DNA of 56,454 nucleotides. Source: Synechococcus sp. CS-1330. Its GTDB lineage: Bacteria; Cyanobacteriota; Cyanobacteriia; PCC-6307; Cyanobiaceae. This document shows positions 26,781-34,117 of this stretch, in pieces. The position numbers and the translations under genes were made by a program. The stretch's first letter is position 1. The number at the start of each line of letters is the position of its first letter. The DNA is taken from assembly GCA_025128025.1 (NCBI GenBank), contig JAHLYR010000010.1:1-56454 (forward strand), given 5' to 3'. The notes under the pieces are model-generated. The model was not told the origin of the DNA and ran no database searches. It saw only the letters and a program-made list of their open reading frames with translations.

Positions 26781-27005
26781 ATGCCTGAACCAAGCCCCGA
26801 CCAGAGCCCAGAAATCAGCCCAACAACTAGTGCAACAGCTAGTACAGCAACTAGTGCAACAACTGGCGAAGTGCCGGCCTTTGGTTGGAGCGGCTACGCC
26901 GAGCGGGTGAATGGTCGCTTTGCCATGGTGGGCTTCATTGCCGTGCTGCTGATCGAAGCCCTGAGCGGCGAGACGTTTCTGCGCTGGGCTGGCCTGGTGC
27001 CCTGA
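26781..27005 (+). CDS. hli: High-light-inducible protein (HLIP/Scp)
   Basis: The 74-residue product contains a single LHC-like helix with the chlorophyll-binding motif: YAERVNGRFAMVGFIAVLLIEALSGE. HLIPs dimerise, bind chlorophyll and carotenoid, and protect photosystem assembly intermediates. The N-terminal 38 residues are Pro/Ser/Thr-rich and partly coded by a short tandem repeat. It follows the ABC transporter by 16 bases and may be expressed with it; a separate stress promoter cannot be excluded. Confidence 0.93.
   Translation: MPEPSPDQSPEISPTTSATASTATSATTGEVPAFGWSGYAERVNGRFAMVGFIAVLLIEALSGETFLRWAGLVP
26826..26864 (+). repeat. 12-base imperfect tandem repeat inside the HLIP gene
   Basis: Three copies of ACTAGTGCAACA (the second as GCTAGTACAGCA) plus a partial fourth code for Thr-Ser-Ala-Thr-type repeats in the N-terminal tail. 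All changes keep the frame. Confidence 0.85.
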
Positions 27006-27017
27006 GCGCCTGGTGCT

Positions 27018-27509
27018 CTAAGGAATTTGCACCATATCCACCTGCCAGATCCCGCCCCTACTCACCTGAATAGCTAGCTGGCGACCATCGGCCTGCAGCT
27101 GCACCTGGCGAGGAACGCCGCTTGGGGCCATGGGTATGGGTTGCAGGCTTTGCACGGAGCGCCGGTAGAGCACCAACTCGGTGCGTCCCTCCAGCTGCCG
27201 CACCAGGGCAATTCGCTCTCCTGCAGCGTCGACGCTGACGCTCACCGGTTGGGCATCAGCCCGGTTGAGGCCCGGTAGGTCTATGGGCTGCTGGCGCTCC
27301 AGATCCAGCAGCATCACTTGTTCGCGGCCGCCCCTGCCGCTGATTAGGGCCAGCCAACGCCCTGAAAGGGCTGGATCCCGGTTGGCACCAATGGCTTCCA
27401 GCCGGGAGTTGAGCGGCGCTAGGGGCTGGGGCATGGGGGCAAGGCAGCCGCCCAGCAGCAGGCCTATTGCTGCTGCTGCGATGGCTCTATTTGGTACGGA
27501 GCTCCTCAT
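27018..27509 (-). CDS. Lipoprotein with TolB/WD40-like repeats (second of a pair)
   Basis: The 163-residue protein has a lipoprotein signal peptide with lipobox LGGC at about residues 19-22. The body contains beta-propeller-like blades: GRWLALISGRGGREQVMLLDLERQ, GERIALVRQLEGRTELVLYRR, GRQLAIQVSRGGIWQVDM. It is too short for a whole propeller. It overlaps the upstream gene by 4 bases (ATGA) and resembles it in blade pattern, so the two probably arose by duplication and may form one propeller together. The function is unknown; location is the periplasmic side of a membrane. Confidence 0.7.
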   Translation of the reverse strand: MRSSVPNRAIAAAAIGLLLGGCLAPMPQPLAPLNSRLEAIGANRDPALSGRWLALISGRGGREQVMLLDLERQQPIDLPGLNRADAQPVSVSVDAAGERIALVRQLEGRTELVLYRRSVQSLQPIPMAPSGVPRQVQLQADGRQLAIQVSRGGIWQVDMVQIP

Positions 27510-28051
27510 GGTGAGGGCTGGGCTCCGCCCCCCTGAACGGCAAGGCCGCCGGGCAGGTCTGGCTCAAGCAGGCTGCGTAGATCAAATAGCTGCACGCGCC
27601 ATTGGCCAGCCTGGGCCACCTGCACCGCCAGCTGGCGTGCCTCCGGGGACAGGCTTAGGCGCACTGCAGTGCGGTCCGCCGGTAGGGGTAGCCGGTGCAG
27701 GTTGCCGTTGGCCCGGTCTTCGATCAGGGCCAGTCTTTGGTTTCCCTGTTGCACCAGGGCCGCCACATAGCGACCGTTCCAGCTAAGGGAGGGGGAGCTG
27801 TGGGGCTGGCGGTTTTGGAAATGGCGCAGGGGCACGATTCGGCCGCTGGGCTGTTCCTGCAACAGCAGGGTGGCCCGGCCGCCCCGATCAACCACTGAGG
27901 CAAGAAATCGCCCCTGGCCGCTGAGGGCGGGTTCTTGGCGGCTGTTGCCGTTGAATACCCCAACTGGACCGGCACTGCGGCGGGAGAGCCACTCTCCACC
28001 GGAGCAGCCGCTGACAAGCAAGCTCAAGGCTGTCAGCAGCGGGGCAGACAC
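27506..28051 (-). CDS. Lipoprotein with TolB/WD40-like repeats (first of a pair)
   Basis: The 181-residue product starts at GTG 28051 with a short lipoprotein signal (lipobox VSGC near residues 13-16). Blade-like repeats read GRFLASVVDRGGRATLLLQE, GRYVAALVQQGNQRLALIED and ARQLAVQVAQAGQWRVQLFD, matching the repeats in the next gene. It lies 35 bases downstream of the Ycf66-like gene on the same strand. The function is unknown. Confidence 0.7.
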   Translation of the reverse strand: MSAPLLTALSLLVSGCSGGEWLSRRSAGPVGVFNGNSRQEPALSGQGRFLASVVDRGGRATLLLQEQPSGRIVPLRHFQNRQPHSSPSLSWNGRYVAALVQQGNQRLALIEDRANGNLHRLPLPADRTAVRLSLSPEARQLAVQVAQAGQWRVQLFDLRSLLEPDLPGGLAVQGGGAQPSP

Positions 28052-28086
28052 CCCTAGGGGCCCGAATCTGTTGGCGGCTAAAAGCT

Positions 28087-28956
28087 TCAGTCGTCGAAGC
28101 GGGAGCTGTTGTCCCGGGGGCTGGGCTCGGGGCGACTGGACGGTTTCACTGGGGTGAAGTCCGCATCACTGATATCGCTTGCCGCTGGGCGATTGCTTCT
28201 GCCGTTGGCAGGGTTTGCTGGGCTGATCGGTGAGCCCTGGGGCACGCCCGCTGCTCGGGTGGCCCTAGGCGCTTCTGGGGCCGGCGGGGCGGGCCTGCGG
28301 CTGGAGCGAGGTATGGCCTCACTAGCGGCGACGGGCCGGCTGCCGCGCCGGGGCTCCACTGCGGCATCTCGATCACGCCTGCGGGCACCGAAATCGATAC
28401 TGGGCCGGCTAGAGCTTTGGGGTGCCCAATCCTCTTGGGCAGGGCGGCGGCTGGCGGCCCTTTCCGGGATGGCGGCCCTACTGGTGGGCCGGGGTGCCCG
28501 GTAAAAGTCTTCCTCCTCTGGCGCGTCGCCTTCGCCGCGGGAGGGGATGCGGCGCCTCAGCGGCTCGGGCTCATCAAAGCGATCTGTAGAGGCCTCGCCC
28601 CAGGCGCGGCCACCCATTCTGGGCCTGTAGGGGCCTGGTTCAGGCATTGGTTCGTCGTCGTCGAAGTAGGACGACCGGCGCGCCTGCTCAGTGGTTACCC
28701 CCCGCAGGCGCACACTTTCGTAGGCGAAAAAGACAGTGGTGCCGGCGAGCAGAAACTGACCAAATTGCAGGATTGGATCGAGGCGCCACCCCTGAAAAAA
28801 CAGAATGCCGCCGCAGAGCAGGCCAACCGCAGCGAAAAAGACGTCGTAATCGCGGGCGAGGGCGGGCTTGAAGCTCCGCATGAAATAAAGCAGTGCACCG
28901 CCCACCGCAAGCACTATGCCCACGATGCTGGCCCAGTTCAGGCTGGCATTAACCAC
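28087..28956 (-). CDS. ycf66: Ycf66-family membrane protein
   Basis: Residues 1-95 contain three hydrophobic segments (NWASIVGIVLAVGGALLYFM, VFFAAVGLLCGGILFFQG, FLLAGTTVFFAYESVRLRG) and match the Ycf66 family found in cyanobacteria and some plastids. The following 190 residues are a Pro/Arg/Ser/Asp-rich disordered tail with no fold visible. The role is unknown and non-essential in the systems studied. The start is GTG 28956. It lies 86 bases downstream of psbX on the same strand. Confidence 0.85.
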   Translation of the reverse strand: MVNASLNWASIVGIVLAVGGALLYFMRSFKPALARDYDVFFAAVGLLCGGILFFQGWRLDPILQFGQFLLAGTTVFFAYESVRLRGVTTEQARRSSYFDDDEPMPEPGPYRPRMGGRAWGEASTDRFDEPEPLRRRIPSRGEGDAPEEEDFYRAPRPTSRAAIPERAASRRPAQEDWAPQSSSRPSIDFGARRRDRDAAVEPRRGSRPVAASEAIPRSSRRPAPPAPEAPRATRAAGVPQGSPISPANPANGRSNRPAASDISDADFTPVKPSSRPEPSPRDNSSRFDD

Positions 28957-29042
28957 GGTTTTTCACCCGACAGTCCGTCTCGTAAGTGTAGGCAGCTGAG
29001 GCCGAGCAGCCAGAGACTTGGAGTTACTCAGGTGCTGGAAGC

Positions 29043-29165
29043 TCAAAGGCGACGATCAAGCTGATCGTTTTGGCTGATCAGCACCAGCCCGATCGTGATG
29101 GGCACTACCACGATCACGGCGCCGGCAAGCAGGCTGGTCAGGAAATTGGCCAGGGATGGAGTCAT
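29043..29165 (-). CDS. psbX: Photosystem II reaction centre protein X
   Basis: The 40-residue frame begins [20 protein letters not shown] and ends [10 protein letters not shown], the PsbX pattern: a short lumenal N terminus, one membrane helix (about residues 8-30) and a charged stromal end. PsbX sits next to cytochrome b559 and affects quinone turnover. It is divergent from yggT (90 bases between starts) and upstream of ycf66. Confidence 0.93.
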   Translation of the reverse strand: MTPSLANFLTSLLAGAVIVVVPITIGLVLISQNDQLDRRL

Positions 29166-29255
29166 GGCAGGAACAGCTCTATGGCTTGATTCGTGGCGCG
29201 ATCCTAGGCAGTGGTGGCGTCTTCCTACGCTGGGACCCCAGCTACTTAGAGCTTT

Positions 29256-29600
29256 GTGACGGCAGCCCCCTACCTACCTCAGTCCTGGCTGCCGTTGTTG
29301 TCCGGCGTGCACTTGGCCCTGGCCTTGGGCCTGGCGCTTTGGACCTTGCTTTTTCTGTTTCGCATCGTGCTCACCTGGTATCCCCAGATTGACCTGAGCC
29401 GCGGAGCGATGCGCCTGGTCGGAGCCCCTACCGAGCCCTTGCTTGCCCTCACCCGTCGGCTGATCAAACCAATCGGTGGCGTCGATGTGACGCCGGTGGT
29501 TTGGGTGGGCCTGCTCAGCCTGGTGCGAGAAATTTTGGTGGGGCAGCAGGGGCTTGTCAGTCAGGTGTTGTTTCGGGCCCAGAGCGCCGGGATCGGCTGA
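29256..29600 (+). CDS. YggT family membrane protein
   Basis: The 114-residue protein from GTG 29256 has two hydrophobic segments (about 10-40 and 78-100) and the family motif [17 protein letters not shown] followed by [26 protein letters not shown]. YggT/Ycf19-like proteins in cyanobacteria and plastids (CCB3-like) are linked to cell shape, nucleoid distribution or cytochrome assembly; the exact role here is unknown. It converges with accC, and the stops are 13 bases apart. Confidence 0.88.
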   Translation: MTAAPYLPQSWLPLLSGVHLALALGLALWTLLFLFRIVLTWYPQIDLSRGAMRLVGAPTEPLLALTRRLIKPIGGVDVTPVVWVGLLSLVREILVGQQGLVSQVLFRAQSAGIG

Positions 29601-29613
29601 ACTGAGATCCGGC

Positions 29614-30972
29614 TTAGCTGCCCTTCTGCGGAAGCATGTCCTGCTCCACAAATTTGGTGTGTACGTCGCCCGCCTGGAATTCGGGGCGATCCAGCAGTTG
29701 CAGATGAAAGTCGATGGTGGTGGGAATGCCGGTCACCGCGCATTCCGACAGGGCCCGACGCAGCCGCCTGAGGGCGTGGGGGCGATCCGTGCCCCAGACG
29801 ATCACCTTGCCGATCAAGGAGTCGTAGAAGGGCGGGATCTCATAGCCGGTGTACACGTGGCTATCGACCCGCACACCGGGGCCGCCAGGAGGTAGCCAGC
29901 CGGTGATTTTGCCTGGGGCTGGTCGGAAGTTTTGGCGCGGATCTTCGGCGTTAATGCGCGCCTCGATGGCGTGACCGCAGAGCTTGATCTGGTCTTGGGT
30001 GACCGAGATCGGCTCCCCACCGGCAATACGCAACTGCTCGGCGATCAGATCTACCCCTGTGACCATCTCGGTGACCGGATGTTCCACCTGGATCCGGGTA
30101 TTCATTTCCATGAAATAAAACGCCCCGCTGCGGTCCACTAGGAATTCCACGGTGCCTGCGCCCTCGTAGCCAATGGTGCGGGCAGCGGCCACGGCGGCAT
30201 CGCCCATCTGGCGGCGCAGGTCGGCGTTGATGGCCACGCTGGGGGCCTCTTCCAGCAGCTTTTGGTGGCGGCGCTGGATCGAGCAGTCGCGCTCGCCTAG
30301 GTGAATCACGTTGCCGTGGCGATCGGCCAGCACCTGCACTTCCACGTGTCGGGGCCGGTCTATGAATTTCTCCATGTAGAGGCCAGGGTTGCCGAAGGCA
30401 GCCTCCGCTTCCCCCTGGGCCGCTTTGAACAGGCTCTCGATTTGATCGGGCCCAGGCACCAGGCGCATGCCGCGGCCGCCGCCACCAGCGGTGGCCTTGA
30501 TCATCACCGGGTAGCCCATCGATTCGGCCAATCGCGCAGCCTCCTCCGGGCTGGCCAGCAAGCCGGCACTACCGGGGATTGTGGGCACCCCCACCCGTTC
30601 CATGGTGGCCTTAGCGGTCGACTTATCTCCCATCGAGCGGATGGCCTCGGGGGAGGGACCCACAAACGTGATGCCATGGTCGGCGCAGATCTCGGCGAAG
30701 CGGTCGTTTTCGGCCAGAAAGCCGTAGCCGGGGTGAATTGCGTCAGCACCCCGGGAGGTGGCCGCCGCCAAAATGTTGGGGATGTGGAGGTAGCTCTTGC
30801 TGCTGGGCGCTTCGCCAACGCATACGGCTTCGTCGGCGAGCTGCACGTGCAGGGCGTTTTTATCCACCGTGCTGTAGACGGCGACGGTGGGAATGCCGAG
30901 CTCCCGGCAGGTGCGCAGGATGCGTAGGGCTATCTCGCCACGGTTGGCGATCAGCAGCTTGCCGATGGGCAT
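29614..30972 (-). CDS. accC: Acetyl-CoA carboxylase biotin carboxylase subunit
   Basis: The 452-residue ATP-grasp enzyme carboxylates biotin on AccB. It shows [20 protein letters not shown] at the N terminus, the glycine-rich ATP lid [16 protein letters not shown] and the catalytic segment [22 protein letters not shown]. The length is normal. It is the committed step of fatty-acid synthesis. No other acc genes are nearby, as is common in cyanobacteria. The upstream 130 bases also carry the tRNA-Leu promoter region on the other strand. Confidence 0.96.
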   Translation of the reverse strand: MPIGKLLIANRGEIALRILRTCRELGIPTVAVYSTVDKNALHVQLADEAVCVGEAPSSKSYLHIPNILAAATSRGADAIHPGYGFLAENDRFAEICADHGITFVGPSPEAIRSMGDKSTAKATMERVGVPTIPGSAGLLASPEEAARLAESMGYPVMIKATAGGGGRGMRLVPGPDQIESLFKAAQGEAEAAFGNPGLYMEKFIDRPRHVEVQVLADRHGNVIHLGERDCSIQRRHQKLLEEAPSVAINADLRRQMGDAAVAAARTIGYEGAGTVEFLVDRSGAFYFMEMNTRIQVEHPVTEMVTGVDLIAEQLRIAGGEPISVTQDQIKLCGHAIEARINAEDPRQNFRPAPGKITGWLPPGGPGVRVDSHVYTGYEIPPFYDSLIGKVIVWGTDRPHALRRLRRALSECAVTGIPTTIDFHLQLLDRPEFQAGDVHTKFVEQDMLPQKGS

Positions 30973-31061
30973 CCGCGGCGTCTCAGCTGATATGGGCTGA
31001 GGCGGACTGTATCAGTGCTGCCTGGACATCTCCCTTAGAGGGTTCTGGTGCGGGCGATGGG

Positions 31062-31067
31062 TATATT
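31062..31067 (+). promoter_or_regulatory. Candidate -10 element for tRNA-Leu
   Basis: TATATT stands 35 bases before the mature tRNA, inside an imperfect inverted repeat (GGTGCGGGC at 31047-31055 and GCTCGCACC at 31068-31076). No convincing -35 box is visible. This is the best promoter candidate for the tRNA. Confidence 0.4.
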
Positions 31068-31102
31068 GCTCGCACCGGAACGCCCAGCGATCCGAACCAC
31101 AT

Positions 31103-31184
31103 GCGGATGTGGTGGAATTGGTAGACACGCACGTTTGAGGGGCGTGTGGCTTCGGCCTTACGAGTTCAAGTCTCGTCATCCGCA
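31103..31184 (+). tRNA. trnL-GAG: tRNA-Leu (anticodon GAG)
   Basis: The acceptor arms GCGGATG and CATCCGC pair fully with discriminator A. The anticodon stem CACGT/GCGTG encloses loop TTGAGGG with anticodon GAG. The variable arm GGC-TTCG-GCC is short but class II. The T arm is ACGAG-TTCAAGT-CTCGT. CCA is not encoded. Confidence 0.96.
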
Positions 31185-31209
31185 TTTCTTAATTCGAGCC
31201 ATCCAGGCC

Positions 31210-32496
31210 TTGCCCGAATCGATCCGGCCCTCGGCAGCGATCGTGCTTGTAAGCAACGGCCCTGGAGAGCTGTCTACCTGGGTTAGGCCCCTCGCCCAGC
31301 GCCTTCATCGCCAAATGGCGCTGCGGCCTGAGGTGCCTGGGGCAGCCTGCAGCCTAAAGTTGTTGCTTGTGCCCTGCCCAAACGGCACGGGACAGGAGCA
31401 TCGAGCCGCCGCCGCCTGGGGACTGTTTGAGCGCATCGTGCCGGCGCGTCAATTTTGGTCGCTGCTATTGCGCCCCAAGCGGTTTGGCCCCTGGCCCCGC
31501 CAGGGACTGGTGGTGTTTTTAGGGGGTGATCAGTTTTGGACTGTGCTGCTCTCGGCACGGCTGGGTTACCGCCATCTCACCTATGCGGAATGGGTGGCCC
31601 GTTGGCCCCGCTGGAACGACCGCATCGCTGCCATGGGTCCCCTGGCTGCTGATCAGTTGGCACCGCGTTGGGCATCCCGCTGCACGGTGGTGGGTGACCT
31701 CATGGCAGATCTCTCGGAGTCGGCCCGCAGCGAGGCGCCCTTGCCGGCAGGGGAGTGGTTGGCGCTGCTGCCGGGCTCGAAGCGGGCCAAGTTGCGCGTG
31801 GGCATGCCGTTTTTGCTGGAGACGGCCGATCGGCTGGCGGCCCTGCGTCCTGGCTGTCGCTTTCTGTTGCCCCTGGCTCCCACCACTGCGGTGGAGGAGC
31901 TGCTGATTCAGGCTGGCCCCGCCAATCCGATCTCCCGTACCTACCGGTCGGGTCAGCCCCGTTTGCTGGCTCCGGATCTACTGGAGACGCCAGCTGGCAC
32001 CAGGATTCGGCTGGTTCGGGAGAATCCGGCTTACGGCAGCTTGAGCCAGTGCTCTCTGGCCCTCACCACCGTGGGTGCCAACACCGCCGAACTGGCTGCT
32101 TTGGGGGTGCCGATGCTGGTGCTGGTGCCAACCCAGCACCTGCACGTCATGCAGGCCTGGGATGGGCTGGCCGGATTGCTGGGGCGGTTGCCCATGCTGC
32201 GCTGGCTGTTTGGGGTGCTGATTACGGCCTGGCGGCTGCGCCACCGTGGCTTTCTGGCCTCTCCCAACATTGCCGCTGGCCGCTTGGTGGTGCCGGAGCG
32301 GGTTGGGGCGATCACCCCTGAGGCCATCGCCGCTGAAGCCGCCGACTGGCTGGCGGCACCGGAGCGACTGGAGCAGATGCGCGCCGATCTGCGCAGCCTG
32401 CGGGGCCAGCCGGGGGCGGTGGCCAGCCTGGCGACCCTGGTGCAGCAGCTGCTGCCCCCAGAGCTGAGTGCCCTGGAGCTGAATATCCCCGACTGA
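31210..32496 (+). CDS. LpxB-like glycosyltransferase-fold protein
   Basis: The product has about 428 residues. The N terminus [20 protein letters not shown], the central GDLMADL and [29 protein letters not shown], and the late [28 protein letters not shown] match the lipid-A-disaccharide-synthase-like (GT-B) group, in which nucleotide-sugar contacts lie near the PGSR/K and TxxGTxxLE-type segments. The GT motif here is divergent, so the exact reaction is unknown. The open frame runs back through the tRNA and cannot start there; TTG 31210 or GTG 31243 are the likely starts. It lies 26 bases after the tRNA and could be read from the same promoter. Confidence 0.75.
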   Translation: MPESIRPSAAIVLVSNGPGELSTWVRPLAQRLHRQMALRPEVPGAACSLKLLLVPCPNGTGQEHRAAAAWGLFERIVPARQFWSLLLRPKRFGPWPRQGLVVFLGGDQFWTVLLSARLGYRHLTYAEWVARWPRWNDRIAAMGPLAADQLAPRWASRCTVVGDLMADLSESARSEAPLPAGEWLALLPGSKRAKLRVGMPFLLETADRLAALRPGCRFLLPLAPTTAVEELLIQAGPANPISRTYRSGQPRLLAPDLLETPAGTRIRLVRENPAYGSLSQCSLALTTVGANTAELAALGVPMLVLVPTQHLHVMQAWDGLAGLLGRLPMLRWLFGVLITAWRLRHRGFLASPNIAAGRLVVPERVGAITPEAIAAEAADWLAAPERLEQMRADLRSLRGQPGAVASLATLVQQLLPPELSALELNIPD

Positions 32497-32533
32497 GCTG
32501 CCTAGGCTTGCGACTCATTTTTCGCTGAGTTCG

Positions 32534-32977
32534 ATGGCCGACGCTGCTAGTTCTTCCGACCCTTCAGCCTGCGGCCTCGACAGTGGCTTGGCCCGCGGGG
32601 CCAGCGAGGAGCAGTGGCGCCAGCTGCTGACGCCTGAGCAGTTCCGGGTTGCCCGCCAGGGCGGCACCGAGCGTGCCTTCAGCGGCGCCTACTGGAACCA
32701 GAAGGGCAATGGCAGCTACCACTGCATCTGCTGTGATGCCGAGCTTTACAGCAGTGCCACCAAGTTTGATTCCGGAACTGGCTGGCCCAGCTTCTGGGAT
32801 GGGGTAAGCGCTGCTGCCATCAGCACCCATACCGATAACGCCCACGGCATGGTGCGCACCGAAATTCGCTGCGCCAATTGCGACGCCCACCTTGGCCACG
32901 TCTTCAACGACGGCCCGGCCCCAACCGGTCAGCGCCACTGCGTCAATTCGGCGTCCTTGGCCTTCAAGGCGAGCTGA
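32534..32977 (+). CDS. msrB: Peptide-methionine (R)-S-oxide reductase MsrB
   Basis: The 147-residue enzyme repairs methionine-R-sulfoxide. Zinc-binding pairs C64/C67 (CICC) and C113/C116 (CANC) are present. The substrate region [11 protein letters not shown], and [22 protein letters not shown] with the catalytic C136, are intact. There is no signal peptide, so it is cytoplasmic. Electrons would come from thioredoxin, a link to the FTR subunit at 8.6 kb. It follows the LpxB-like gene by 37 bases. Confidence 0.96.
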   Translation: MADAASSSDPSACGLDSGLARGASEEQWRQLLTPEQFRVARQGGTERAFSGAYWNQKGNGSYHCICCDAELYSSATKFDSGTGWPSFWDGVSAAAISTHTDNAHGMVRTEIRCANCDAHLGHVFNDGPAPTGQRHCVNSASLAFKAS

Positions 32978-32987
32978 GAGGGATTTT

Positions 32988-34049
32988 TTACCAGGGATCG
33001 TCTAGGTCGTTGCTGGCCAGGTCTTCAGCCTCCACATCCAGGGGTTCGCGGTAGGGGGTGGGGGCGGGCCGCCTCTCTAGGGGGCGAGGTTCTATTGGTC
33101 GAGCATCTAGAGGTCGAGCCTCGAGAGGGCGTGCCTGCCTGGGCAGGGGTTCGGCCTGCAGTGGGCGTCGACTAGATCCCGCTGGACGCTCGTCGTAGCG
33201 TGGCTCCTCGTAACGCGGTTGCTCGTAGCGGCTCTCCTCCTCGTCGAGGTAGCGGCGCTGGAGCAGGGGTTCCCGTTGGCGCTGCTCATCGAGTTCGACG
33301 TAATCGAACTCCTCATCGGGCTCGAAGCTCTGGCTGGTGGCAGGCTGGATACGGCGCTGTTCCTGCACTGCCGGCTGGCCTGCAGCCAGTTGGTTTTCCA
33401 CGGGCACCATGCCGGTGCGGTAGCGATCCCGCTCCTCCTGCTCCCAGCTCGGCCCACCAATACCAAGCTTCTCCAGCAGCCCGGAGCCCAACTGCTTGAG
33501 CTTGTCTTCGGCGCCCTCGTAAACAATGATCCGATCCGGCCCGCTGCTGACGATCTCTTCAACGGTGAGTTCCCAGGTGCTCAGCACGCCTTCACCCAGC
33601 AGGGGCACTCCCAGGGCGCCGATCACCAGGGTGGCCAGCTCGCCGGTTTCGATGTCGAAGCTGAAGCCCAGCACCCGGCCCAGCTGGTCGCCCGCTTCGG
33701 TGATCACCTGGCAGTTGATCACCTTGCCGTAACGGTCAGGATTGAAGCCTTCGGCCAGCGAATCGGCGGAATCCACCAGGATCACATCGCCCACCTGGCG
33801 GATCCGGTCGAGGGGCATCCAGCGAGGCAGGCCTGGTAGGAAGCGGGTCAGAGGGTTGTCGCGCAGGCCCAACGCAACCACTTCGCGCCGGTCGATGTCC
33901 ACCACCACCTCGCCCACCACTCCCAGCCGGCGGCCAGTGTCGCGGGTGATCACCTGGGTGCCCATCAGCTCGGAGCGCAACCAGAGGCGATCGCTAGGGG
34001 CGGCAGCCGTTGCCCCGGGATCAGCGGAAGGGGGGATGGAGGAGGTCAA
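32988..34049 (-). CDS. PRC-barrel domain protein with disordered tail
   Basis: The 353-residue protein contains two PRC-barrel-like units: LWLRSELMGTQVITRDTGRRLGVVGEVVVDIDRREVVALGL (residues about 23-64) and YGKVINCQVITEAGDQLGRVLGFSFDIETGELATLVIG (about 105-145). The C-terminal 150 residues are rich in Arg, Glu, Pro and Tyr, with repeats of the R-P-L-E/D-A-R type. PRC barrels occur in RNA-processing and photosynthetic-complex assembly proteins; this member's role is unknown. The start is a TTG (34049). It lies downstream of smc on the same strand. Confidence 0.85.
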   Translation of the reverse strand: MTSSIPPSADPGATAAAPSDRLWLRSELMGTQVITRDTGRRLGVVGEVVVDIDRREVVALGLRDNPLTRFLPGLPRWMPLDRIRQVGDVILVDSADSLAEGFNPDRYGKVINCQVITEAGDQLGRVLGFSFDIETGELATLVIGALGVPLLGEGVLSTWELTVEEIVSSGPDRIIVYEGAEDKLKQLGSGLLEKLGIGGPSWEQEERDRYRTGMVPVENQLAAGQPAVQEQRRIQPATSQSFEPDEEFDYVELDEQRQREPLLQRRYLDEEESRYEQPRYEEPRYDERPAGSSRRPLQAEPLPRQARPLEARPLDARPIEPRPLERRPAPTPYREPLDVEAEDLASNDLDDPW

Positions 34050-34117
34050 TGAAAGGGTCGTACCCGTGGCCCAGTAGGCCTATTGTGGCTTACCTGCTCC
34101 GCTGGGGAAGGGGCGGC

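Noticed and set aside
29571-29610. Terminator hairpin between yggT and accC
   Set aside because: GCCGGGATC and GATCCGGC pair imperfectly across an 11-base loop and there is no T run on either strand.
31048-31209. Open frame running through tRNA-Leu as the N terminus of the LpxB-like protein
   Set aside because: The frame merely crosses the tRNA gene. The encoded residues do not look like protein and the family similarity begins after position 31240.
33060-33260. Tandem DNA repeat in the PRC-barrel gene
   Set aside because: The protein tail is repetitive (R-P-L/E-A-R), but the DNA copies are too diverged to call a nucleotide repeat.
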